Assembly (NCBI GenBank): GCA_002716765.1
Contig: PBBY01000014.1
Span: forward strand, 1 to 48,389
Length of the DNA stretch: 48,389 bases
Source: Candidatus Magasanikiibacteriota bacterium
GTDB taxonomy: Bacteria > Patescibacteriota > Patescibacteriia > Magasanikbacterales > UBA922
Direction: 5' to 3'
The stretch's first letter is position 1. Every line of letters starts with the position of its first letter. Shown here one piece after another: positions 21,914 to 29,261 of this stretch. The notes under the pieces are model-generated. The model did not search any database. It had not been told where the DNA came from and saw only the letters and a list, made by a program, of their open reading frames with translations. The translations under genes and the position numbers were made by a program.

Positions 21914-23227
21914 TTACATACCCATTTTTTTTCTAATAAATGCGGGAATCTCTAGATCATCTTCACCGTCTTCTTCCGAAACATCTTCTGTTTGTGTTGG
22001 TCTTTGTGGTTTTGTTGCAGTGTTTGATTCTGGACGAGAAGACACCTGTTTTGTGGCAAAAGTACGCCCAAAAACATCGTCGTCATCTTCCTCATCCTCA
22101 ATTTCAATGTCTAACTCCTTTTCTTCTTCTACTACTCTTTTTTTAGTAAACGGACCCGAAGAATAATATGATTTTGGTCGAGTAAACACAGGCTCTTCTT
22201 GCTCCTCTGGTTCACTATCATCTGATTCTTTATGACTTATTTCGCTAGTATGTTTTTTTCTTTCTTGTGAAAAACTATCGCTAAATCCAGTTGCGACCAC
22301 TGTTACTCGCACATCTTCTCCCATTGACTCATCTATTACTGCACCAAAAATAACTTTTACACCATCGTCTGCAGAATCTGTTATAATCTGTGCAGCTTCT
22401 GATACTTCTTGCATTCCAAGTGTTGAGCCACCAGTAATAGTAAATAAAATACCTCTTGCTCCTTCTATAGAAAGTTCTAGTAGTGGGCTTGAAATTGCTG
22501 TTTTTGCCGCCTCAATAGCCCTATTTTCTCCGGCAGCAATACCGATACCCATAAGTGCAGAGCCCTGATTTTTCATTATTGTTTTTACATCAGCAAAGTC
22601 TACATTAATAAGACCCGGAACAGTAATAAGTTCGGAAATCCCCTGAACACCTTGCCGTAATACATCATCCAGAATCTGAAAGGCTTCCAGCATAGGTGTT
22701 TTTTTGTCAATGATCTGCAATACTCTATCGTTTGGAATAGTAATAATAGTATCGACATACTGAGAAAGCTCGTTGTAGGCTTCTGCTGCTATATTTTTTC
22801 TTTGTGGCCCTTCAAAAGTAAATGGTTTTGTTACTACCCCAACAGTTAACGCCCCTAATTCACGAGCAATTTCTGCAATTACTGGCGCTGCACCTGAACC
22901 AGTTCCGCCACCTAAACCACAAGTAATAAATACCATATCAGTATCTTTGAGGATTTCTCGAATTTCGTTTTGTGCCTCTTCTGCGCTTCTTTTTCCAAGT
23001 TCTGGATCCATGCCAGCACCAAGTCCTCTGGTAACGGTTTTTCCAATATGTAGTTTTTGTGAAACACTACTATGATGAATTGCCTGAACATCGGTATTCA
23101 TTATACAAAAATCAACACCACGAATACCGGCATCTACCATACGATCTACGGCCGACCCTCCTCCTCCACCAACTCCAATAACTTTAATTTTTGCAAATGT
23201 CTCTATTTCTGGTTTAACTTGCGGCAT
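21914..23227 (-). CDS. ftsZ: Cell division protein FtsZ, 437 aa
   Basis: The chosen ATG at 23227 gives MPQVKPEIETFAKIKVIGVG. The frame is open further upstream but would run through the promoter. The tubulin-type GTP-binding loop GLGGGTGSGAAP lies at ~104-115. The T7/synergy loop segment contains NVDFADVKTIM. A long acidic low-complexity linker (~320-420, with EIEDEEDDDD) leads to the conserved C-terminal peptide IPAFIRKKMGM, which docks FtsA or other tethers. FtsZ polymerises into the division ring. ftsA lies just upstream but has its own terminator, and ftsZ has its own promoter. Confidence 0.97.
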   Translation of the reverse strand: MPQVKPEIETFAKIKVIGVGGGGGSAVDRMVDAGIRGVDFCIMNTDVQAIHHSSVSQKLHIGKTVTRGLGAGMDPELGKRSAEEAQNEIREILKDTDMVFITCGLGGGTGSGAAPVIAEIARELGALTVGVVTKPFTFEGPQRKNIAAEAYNELSQYVDTIITIPNDRVLQIIDKKTPMLEAFQILDDVLRQGVQGISELITVPGLINVDFADVKTIMKNQGSALMGIGIAAGENRAIEAAKTAISSPLLELSIEGARGILFTITGGSTLGMQEVSEAAQIITDSADDGVKVIFGAVIDESMGEDVRVTVVATGFSDSFSQERKKHTSEISHKESDDSEPEEQEEPVFTRPKSYYSSGPFTKKRVVEEEKELDIEIEDEEDDDDVFGRTFATKQVSSRPESNTATKPQRPTQTEDVSEEDGEDDLEIPAFIRKKMGM

Positions 23228-23297
23228 AAAAATAGATAGAAATAATAAATGAATCGTAAAAAGTAATAATAGTAGAACCTGCACCAGTATATATACT

Positions 23298-23326
23298 AGT
23301 ATAATACAAAACGTATACAAATCCAA
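23298..23326 (-). promoter_or_regulatory. Promoter of ftsZ
   Basis: Minus-strand -35 TTGGAT (23326-23321), 17 nt, -10 TATACT (23303-23298); leader of ~64 nt without SD. Confidence 0.7.
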
Positions 23327-23481
23327 CCATCCACAATGGTTATGTATACATCTTGAATACAAAAATTATTCGTTTTTTGCTAATTCTTGCTATTTTTTAT
23401 ATATATAGTGTAACTGTTTTGACACAAATCGTCAAGAAATATTATACACAATTTAACACAGCAAAAAAATATTTGTGTATT

Positions 23482-23507
23482 AAAAAAAAGGCGCACTCGC
23501 CCTTTTT
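23482..23507 (-). terminator. Terminator of ftsA
   Basis: On the minus strand a GGCG / CGCC hairpin with loop AGTG is followed by a run of T (complement of the A-run at 23482-23489). It lies 12 nt beyond the ftsA stop, uncoupling ftsA from ftsZ. Confidence 0.65.
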
Positions 23508-23518
23508 ATTATCCTTTT

Positions 23519-24778
23519 TTATGGCACTAAGAATCGAAAGAGTTTTTTCATGTGTGCTGCTGCCTTTTTTCCACCAGGAATTAAAAACCCTGGCTGTGAT
23601 AATGCTTTTTCTTGAACATATGCTCCCCATCGAACTAATCCAACTGCTGTTATATATGATAAGTCATTTATAATATCGGTCGCACTGTTTACTCCTTTTG
23701 CAAAGCCATAACTTGCATTCATATGTAATACATTTTTTGCCAATTCTACCAACCCTCGTATTCGTGAACCACCGCCAATAAACACTACTCCAGCTGGAAG
23801 CATGGCTTGGCGATCTGCTTTTACCAGCTCTTCTTCTAGTTTTTCTAAAATCTCTACCACACGTGCGGCAACAATCTCTACAACAAACCTTTGGGAGACC
23901 ACCTGATCTGGTTCACCAAATTCAGATAAGTTAATAGTGTCTCTTCTTGTTATACCTTTAATAACACAACTTCCGTATGCCACCTTTATTTTTTCAGCAA
24001 CATCAATAGAAGTTTGTAGCCCTAAGGCAATGTCGTTGGTAATATGGTTTGATCCAATCGGGACAATAGCTGTGTATAGCAAATTCCCTTCTTCATACAC
24101 AGAAAGTGTAGTTGTAGAACCACCAATGTCTACCAATGCAACACCTAAATCTTTTTGTTTTTGCGTTAAAACGACGTCTGCCGCAGCAACAACCGATAAT
24201 ACCAAATCATCGATTTCTATTCCTGTTCTATAAATAGCTTTTGTAATATTTTTAATATGTGGTGTAGAGCCATAAATCATTTGTGCATCTGCTTCTAAAC
24301 GAACACCTGTCATACCAACCGGATCTTTAATTCCAGTTTGCCCATCTACAGAAAAATATTTTGGTAATACATGTAACACTTCGTAATTAAGTGGCGCTGC
24401 AATAGTTTGTGTAGAATCAATAACACGCAGAACATCTTCTTGGGAAATTTCTCCGTCTGTTTTTGCTACCGCAACTACTCCACGGTTTTCTTGTGATTTA
24501 ATTTGTGTTCCAGAAATACCAACCCACGCATTATCTATTGGCACGCCAACCAACCTATCGACCTCTTCCAAAACATGTGCAATAGATGAAACAGCTTCTT
24601 CTATACTAGTGATAGTACCTTTGTGTATTCCTTCGGAAGCCACTTCTGCTGTGGCAATAATTTGTAACTCACTCCCTAAATCATTACCCGAAATATACTG
24701 TCCAACGGCAGCACGAATACCGGTTGAGCCAATATCTAAACCGGTTATAAGTTCTGGTTTTTGTATACGTCGTACCAT
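23519..24778 (-). CDS. ftsA: Cell division protein FtsA, 419 aa
   Basis: Actin-like ATPase fold: phosphate-1 loop ITGLDIGSTGIRAAVG (~11-26), a 1C-type subdomain, phosphate-2 VALVDIGGSTTTLSVY (~205-220) and adenosine motif VVFIGGGSRIRGL (~335-347). The end is KKAAAHMKKLFRFLVP, an amphipathic basic helix that would anchor FtsA to the membrane. FtsA tethers FtsZ filaments to the inner membrane. It starts at ATG 24778, without SD. A TATACT element near 24840-24845 could be its -10 box. Confidence 0.96.
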   Translation of the reverse strand: MVRRIQKPELITGLDIGSTGIRAAVGQYISGNDLGSELQIIATAEVASEGIHKGTITSIEEAVSSIAHVLEEVDRLVGVPIDNAWVGISGTQIKSQENRGVVAVAKTDGEISQEDVLRVIDSTQTIAAPLNYEVLHVLPKYFSVDGQTGIKDPVGMTGVRLEADAQMIYGSTPHIKNITKAIYRTGIEIDDLVLSVVAAADVVLTQKQKDLGVALVDIGGSTTTLSVYEEGNLLYTAIVPIGSNHITNDIALGLQTSIDVAEKIKVAYGSCVIKGITRRDTINLSEFGEPDQVVSQRFVVEIVAARVVEILEKLEEELVKADRQAMLPAGVVFIGGGSRIRGLVELAKNVLHMNASYGFAKGVNSATDIINDLSYITAVGLVRWGAYVQEKALSQPGFLIPGGKKAAAHMKKLFRFLVP

Positions 24779-24849
24779 AATGAAAAAATGAATTATTCTT
24801 CCCTACCACAAAGACATAAGGCGATTGCCTTGCAAAAGTCAGTATACCA

Positions 24850-25224
24850 TTATTTGACAACTATCTCAAATATATAAGGAAGTAGTATAATACTACCGGT
24901 AACAAGAGCACCAAAAGACGCAACAAGTACCATTGCCGCCATCATATCTTTTACGACCGCCACATGGTATGCCAAGCGAGGTTTTATAATATCTACGAAC
25001 GTTTCTAATACGGTATTTAAAATCTCGAGCACTAATACTAAAATAGAAACAAGAAATAACACTATTACTTCATACACTCGCATTGGAAAAATCACAATAC
25101 ACACACAGACCAACATAAAGGCAAACACCTGGATACGAAAATTCTGTTCATGAACAAAAATATAACGCAACCCTTTTACTGCCGTTTTCAAACTACGAAA
25201 AAAACGAAAGATGTTCATATACAT
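24850..25224 (-). CDS. dgkA: DgkA-family lipid kinase (undecaprenol or diacylglycerol kinase), 124 aa
   Basis: Small three-helix membrane protein typical of prokaryotic DgkA. The diagnostic segment is LEILNTVLETFVDII (~65-79), with the two catalytic or metal-binding acidic residues. VVKDMMAAMVLVAS follows, where the family usually has a KD-AAGAVL motif. Members phosphorylate undecaprenol or diacylglycerol, recycling lipid carrier for wall polymers, which would fit the LCP enzyme in this window. It overlaps the ybeY 3' end by 10 bp; a second Met two codons in is an alternative start. The symbol is by family; substrate not determinable. Confidence 0.88.
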   Translation of the reverse strand: MYMNIFRFFRSLKTAVKGLRYIFVHEQNFRIQVFAFMLVCVCIVIFPMRVYEVIVLFLVSILVLVLEILNTVLETFVDIIKPRLAYHVAVVKDMMAAMVLVASFGALVTGSIILLPYIFEIVVK

Positions 25225-25646
25225 TTTTTAACTAATTTTTCTTGTAAGGGTAACATAATGTTAGCATCCTTTTTCTTTATGTGATCATACCCCACAAGGT
25301 GCAGAATACCATGAACAAGCATGCGAATTAATTCTTCTTTGTACGAAATCCCCTGCTTACGCGCTTGTCTATTAATTTGATGAATTGCAATAAAAATATC
25401 TCCCAAATCCTGTGTATTATGCACTCCAGGAAAAACTGTTTCCCTAATGGCAAAAGAAATCACATCTGTTGTGTAATCTTTTTTGCGATATACCCTATTT
25501 AGTGTTCGCATTCTTTTGTCTCCTATAAAATGTATACTTATATCACCATTAATACGAAGGTATTGTAAAACAAAAAAACTAATATCTCGTATTGTTTTCT
25601 TTGGCAACCCAATATGCTTTACTGTTGTATATATTTCACATGACAT
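25215..25646 (-). CDS. ybeY: Endoribonuclease YbeY, 143 aa
   Basis: The zinc motif HGILHLVGYDH (His112, His116, His122) is complete and follows the usual SFAIRE-like strand (VISFAIRE) and GDIFIA segment. YbeY acts in 16S rRNA 3'-end maturation and ribosome quality control. It overlaps the DgkA-family gene by 10 bp, a common ybeY-dgkA pairing. No SD. Confidence 0.96.
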   Translation of the reverse strand: MSCEIYTTVKHIGLPKKTIRDISFFVLQYLRINGDISIHFIGDKRMRTLNRVYRKKDYTTDVISFAIRETVFPGVHNTQDLGDIFIAIHQINRQARKQGISYKEELIRMLVHGILHLVGYDHIKKKDANIMLPLQEKLVKKCI

Positions 25647-25668
25647 GTTTTTGTTGTTTTATTACTAC

Positions 25669-25697
25669 ACTGTATCAACCACAAAACAATATGTCAA
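25669..25697 (-). promoter_or_regulatory. Promoter of ybeY-dgkA
   Basis: Minus-strand -35 TTGACA (25697-25692), 17 nt, -10 TACAGT (25674-25669), about 23 nt before the ybeY ATG. Confidence 0.75.
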
Positions 25698-25714
25698 GGA
25701 TGAAACATACCGCA

Positions 25715-27061
25715 TTATTCATTTACCTCACTGTCCAGTAAAGACACTTCTCCTTGAACACTTTCTTGACCACCCTCTTCTTCATCTTCTTCAATTGATT
25801 CTGTAATATTTTCTGAAGGCGTGGTAGTAGTAGTAACCACCTCTTCTTGATTTTCTTGTATATTTTGCCCAATGGTGCTGGTAGTATTTTGTGTATTAGT
25901 CGGTAAAGACTGTTCTGTGACCTGCGGTAAAATGGTTTGGTCTGGGATTTCTACCTGTGTTTTTGTAGTACGAAAACTCTGAATAATCATATTCATAAGG
26001 TTTGGATACAGTACCATCTGCTCTGAACCTGGATTATAGAGTAATACAAACACAAACTGATCGGTTGGAACATAGGCAACCAAACCATCACGGCGAACAA
26101 ATACCTGCTCTTTAAATCTATTTGTTTTTTCGGTAATTTCTGCAAAACGCTGTCCTTTTGCCATAGCAGCAAACCATGATAAAAATGTTTGGGTGTTTTC
26201 TTTTTGAAATACACGCACTTGCACATAGTCGCCTGTAATCGCACTTATAACTACATCTCTTCCTTGTTCATCCACACTATCCAATTGCCATGAAAGTGGA
26301 TAATATAATCTATATTTCCACAATGGACTAACATATTCACGAACAATGCCAGAATCTACAATTCTTCTTGGCGCAAGGCCTGTTGGATTATATAAATTTG
26401 CCACCTCAAGCCCGTCGTAATAACCATCTTGGTCGGTATCTTGTGTACCACTATCAGTATTTAACACCTCTTCTTCTGCATCAGTAAGCGCATCTTTGTC
26501 TACGTCTGGGCTTTTAATAAAAATATTTTTAGGAAAATCTAATTTTTCTGGCGTTTCGTTTACTTCTTCAACCTCCTCTTCTTTTTCTTCTACCACCTCT
26601 TCTTTTATCTCCTCTTCTACCGCTTCTGGTTCTTTTTCTTCAGTGACTATTTTTGGTGGTGTTGGTGATACTTTTACTATTTTTGGTTTTGGTTGGACAT
26701 AATACCACACCCCCATTCCACCAGCAACAAGTAGTACAATAATTCCACCAATAACAAGAATAAGCCTCTTTTTCCCTCTTTGTGGTGGTTTTTGTATGTG
26801 TGATTCCTGTTTTTTTAGAGTTTGTTTCGTGTTGGTATAATCTTCTATCATTATTGGTCGATACTTTTGTGTACGAGCTTTTGGCACTGGTTCTTTTACG
26901 TTTTCTTTTTCTTTTATTGGTAAAATTTTTGGTGCTTTTTTTTGCTTTTGTTTTTTATGATAGACCTCTGGATCTTTGCCACCATAAAAAATATCCGGAA
27001 TCGTGTTCACCGAAGGTGTTTTGGATTCATCTTGTAGTTTTTTCTTTTTTTTTCCAAACAT
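25715..27061 (-). CDS. Membrane-anchored surface protein with calcium-binding repeats, 448 aa
   Basis: A Lys-rich cytoplasmic N-terminus (~1-94) is followed by one membrane helix (~95-119; LILVIGGIIVLLVAGGMGVW). A Glu/Val-rich spacer of negative charge comes next. Two calcium-loop motifs follow: DVDKDALTDAEEE and DTDQDGYYDGLEV (~190-222), of thrombospondin-3/EF-hand type. The C-terminal domain (~240-370) resembles small secreted domains with a YPLSWQLDS start, similar in pattern to the tail of the PEP synthase (YPDGWVVEN). A Thr/Glu-rich acidic end completes it. Function is unknown; likely adhesion or envelope structure. Third gene of a three-gene unit whose members share these repeats. Confidence 0.8.
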   Translation of the reverse strand: MFGKKKKKLQDESKTPSVNTIPDIFYGGKDPEVYHKKQKQKKAPKILPIKEKENVKEPVPKARTQKYRPIMIEDYTNTKQTLKKQESHIQKPPQRGKKRLILVIGGIIVLLVAGGMGVWYYVQPKPKIVKVSPTPPKIVTEEKEPEAVEEEIKEEVVEEKEEEVEEVNETPEKLDFPKNIFIKSPDVDKDALTDAEEEVLNTDSGTQDTDQDGYYDGLEVANLYNPTGLAPRRIVDSGIVREYVSPLWKYRLYYPLSWQLDSVDEQGRDVVISAITGDYVQVRVFQKENTQTFLSWFAAMAKGQRFAEITEKTNRFKEQVFVRRDGLVAYVPTDQFVFVLLYNPGSEQMVLYPNLMNMIIQSFRTTKTQVEIPDQTILPQVTEQSLPTNTQNTTSTIGQNIQENQEEVVTTTTTPSENITESIEEDEEEGGQESVQGEVSLLDSEVNE

Positions 27062-27093
27062 AATAAAAAGTACACAACAAACTGTTACGCTAT

Positions 27094-28533
27094 TTACTGC
27101 ACTATGATTATACCAGTCATACTTGGATGAACGCTACAATAGTAGGTGTACGTTCCTGGAGTAGTAAATGTCTGAGAAAAAGAGTCACCGCTTCGTAAAA
27201 TTTGGCTTTCGAAGTTTCCGTCGGACACCACGGTATGTGGCGCAGCATCATTGTGTTGCCACACAACAGTATCCCCTACATTAAGTGTAAGTGAACCCGG
27301 AGAAAATGCCATATTTGCAATAACCACTGTTTGTGTTATTGGCGCGGCTGCGGCTGATGCTGGTGGAGTAGTTACCACTTCTGGCTCTTGCGGAGGTAGC
27401 GCAACCGGTTCTGACACAGGAAGAGTTTCAGTTGGTTCTGAGGTTGGTTCTGGGACTGGAGTTGGTTCTTGTTCTGGGACTGGAGTTGGTTCTGGTTCTG
27501 GGGTTGGTTCTGGGGTTGGCTCCACAGTAACGTCCTCAGTAGTTTTTTCTGGAAGTGTTGGTTGTAATAATTTTCCTGGTCCAGCCGGACTATATCCTGC
27601 TAACACTTCTTTCCCGTCTAAAAATGAGTCCCCGTCTGTGTCTGGGTTGTTTGGGTCGGTGTTCCAAATAAGCACCTCATCACCATCGCTTAATTCGTCT
27701 GAGTCGCTATCTGGATTGCTCGGGTCGGTACCCAAATCTTCTTCTAGTAAATCGTCGAGCCCATCATTATCGCTGTCTACTGGTTCACCAAAAAGTAACT
27801 GCTCATCTATTTGTTCTGGTGTTCTTTGTGTTGCTTCTAACCCTTGTTGTAGCCCTGTGTCAGGATCTGTGTCTACCGCCTGATCCGCCTCATTAAATGC
27901 ATCAGGAACTTGCACCGTATTTTCTGCGCTTGGTGTACCAGTATCAACACCACCACCCGAAGAAGGGCGGATTAATGAGTAATATACCCACGATCCACCA
28001 CCAACAAGAACAATAAGCGCAACCACCACAATTATAATAGTCATAATACCACGACTAAGCGTTGGTCCTTTGATTGCATATTGCTGATCTTGAGGAATTT
28101 CTGGTGGCGTAGTAATTTGTTCTGGAGTAGCGCCAAATGAGGTTTCGGTAGATCGCGGCGGTTGCATTGCCGGAGCGTCTAACGGTGCATTTGAAAAAAC
28201 TGGTGCTGGAGGCGGTGCTGGCACATCTGACACAGGTGCGGATGGCTCTGCAGGAGTTGAAGCAGCAAAAATATCTTCTGGTTCTGGTGCAGAAGGTGGA
28301 GCAGGTGGTGCCGGCGGAGTTGGTGTGGAAGGAGGAGTTGGCGGCGCCGAACCAGCAGGTCGTAAAACCCCTGCATCAAGTGCGCTTGGTGCAGCTGGTG
28401 GTTCTGGAATTGCTCCGGATGGCGCAGAAGATGTTGGTTCGGTAGCACCAAACATGTCTTCTGGTTCACCAATTGGTAAATTAGATGGAGGTTGTTGGCC
28501 TTTTGGCGGTGTTGTTTGTGGATCATCAAACAT
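27094..28533 (-). CDS. Membrane-anchored calcium-repeat protein ending in a blue-copper (cupredoxin) domain, 479 aa
   Basis: Four parts: a Pro/Ala/Ser-rich cytoplasmic N-terminus (~1-155); one membrane helix (~157-183, IMTIIIVVVALIVLVGGG); thrombospondin-3-type calcium loops (~250-310, DSDNDGLDDL, DSDSDELSDGDE, DTDGDSFLDGKE), closed by YSPAGPGKL; and a Pro/Glu/Thr-rich stalk to ~390. The last ~85 residues are a cupredoxin with all type-1 copper ligands: His433, Cys466, His469 and Met472. The Cys-x2-His-x2-Met spacing is like amicyanin. Such domains carry single electrons or store copper outside the cell. No partner oxidase or dehydrogenase is present in the window. Confidence 0.88.
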   Translation of the reverse strand: MFDDPQTTPPKGQQPPSNLPIGEPEDMFGATEPTSSAPSGAIPEPPAAPSALDAGVLRPAGSAPPTPPSTPTPPAPPAPPSAPEPEDIFAASTPAEPSAPVSDVPAPPPAPVFSNAPLDAPAMQPPRSTETSFGATPEQITTPPEIPQDQQYAIKGPTLSRGIMTIIIVVVALIVLVGGGSWVYYSLIRPSSGGGVDTGTPSAENTVQVPDAFNEADQAVDTDPDTGLQQGLEATQRTPEQIDEQLLFGEPVDSDNDGLDDLLEEDLGTDPSNPDSDSDELSDGDEVLIWNTDPNNPDTDGDSFLDGKEVLAGYSPAGPGKLLQPTLPEKTTEDVTVEPTPEPTPEPEPTPVPEQEPTPVPEPTSEPTETLPVSEPVALPPQEPEVVTTPPASAAAAPITQTVVIANMAFSPGSLTLNVGDTVVWQHNDAAPHTVVSDGNFESQILRSGDSFSQTFTTPGTYTYYCSVHPSMTGIIIVQ

Positions 28534-28566
28534 AAAAATACATTATTAATTTACATTATGTCACTA

Positions 28567-29040
28567 TTATTCTAATTTCCCAGGTCCAGCTGGATTATAT
28601 CCGCGAAACACTTCGTATCCATCATTATACCCATCGCCATCGGAATCTGTTTTGGTTGGATCAGTCTTCCAAAATTCTATTTCCATTTTATCACTAAGCG
28701 CGTCTCCGTCGGTATCTATTTCAAAATCACTTGTACCATATTTTTCTTCTTCTTCATCTAATATGCCGTCTCTATCCTTGTCGCTTTCAGGAGATTCTAT
28801 AAGTTTTCCTCTAGCTTCTTGTACAACAGGTTCTTGTGTAATTTGTGTTTCTGTCTGTTCTTGGGCCTGAGGTAGTTTTTCTTGTGTCTTTTTCATAAGA
28901 CTACGAATAACAAAAACTATACCGATTACTACAATAACACCAACCACTACAAAAATAATATTTCTCTTTTTGTGCGAAGGGTCTTCTTGATACGGTGCCG
29001 AAGGTGTATACATTGAATTGTTTTCCAGTTCTTCTGACAT
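28567..29040 (-). CDS. Short membrane-anchored calcium-repeat protein, 157 aa
   Basis: Cytoplasmic ~25 residues, one membrane helix (~26-46, IIFVVVGVIVVIGIVFVIRS), a Gln/Glu-rich spacer, then three calcium loops (DKDRDGILDEEE, DTDGDALSDKME, DSDGDGYNDGYE) at ~88-147. It ends in YNPAGPGKLE, the same closing motif as the upstream-related 479-aa protein. First gene of the unit; a minus-strand TATAAT lies 8 nt before the ATG, predicting a leaderless mRNA. The role is probably structural or adhesive at the cell surface; not determined. Confidence 0.82.
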   Translation of the reverse strand: MSEELENNSMYTPSAPYQEDPSHKKRNIIFVVVGVIVVIGIVFVIRSLMKKTQEKLPQAQEQTETQITQEPVVQEARGKLIESPESDKDRDGILDEEEEKYGTSDFEIDTDGDALSDKMEIEFWKTDPTKTDSDGDGYNDGYEVFRGYNPAGPGKLE

Positions 29041-29048
29041 ATGTATAT

Positions 29049-29054
29049 ATTATA
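29049..29054 (-). promoter_or_regulatory. -10 box of the calcium-repeat operon
   Basis: TATAAT on the minus strand, 8 nt before the ATG at 29040. No strong -35 at 17 nt (CGTTAC). Predicts a leaderless transcript. Confidence 0.5.
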
Positions 29055-29111
29055 CCATGTTTTACCAAAGAGTAACGAATAGTTTATTTACCACTACATT
29101 AAATTACATGT

Positions 29112-29240
29112 TTAGTTTGGCGGACTACAGGTCAAATATAGATTAGTCTGCCCATTTGCCACAAATATGTTACCCGCATCATCAATATGGTCTCTAAAAA
29201 ATTTGAAAGGGTAGGTATTACTAACGCCCCACACAAGGTA
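29112..29240 (-). pseudogene. Possible decayed C-terminal extension of the giant protein
   Basis: Downstream of the giant gene's TAA (29262-29264) the same frame holds a second TAA (29241-29243). It is then open for 42 codons to a third TAA at 29112. The translation contains NTYPFKFFRDHIDDAGNIF and NLYLTCSPPN, which looks protein-like rather than random. It may be a remnant left by a nonsense change, or chance. No independent start or SD is seen. Confidence 0.3.
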
Positions 29241-29261
29241 TTACCAAAGACCCTGGTGTGG

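Noticed and set aside
23228-23362. Longer FtsZ start giving a hydrophobic N-terminal extension
   Set aside because: It would begin upstream of the promoter at 23298-23326, and the normal FtsZ N-terminus begins at 23227.
27251-27883. 210-codon plus-strand open frame
   Set aside because: Antisense to the Pro/Asp-rich part of the cupredoxin protein; its Ser/Gly-Val repeats are the mirror of Asp-rich calcium loops.
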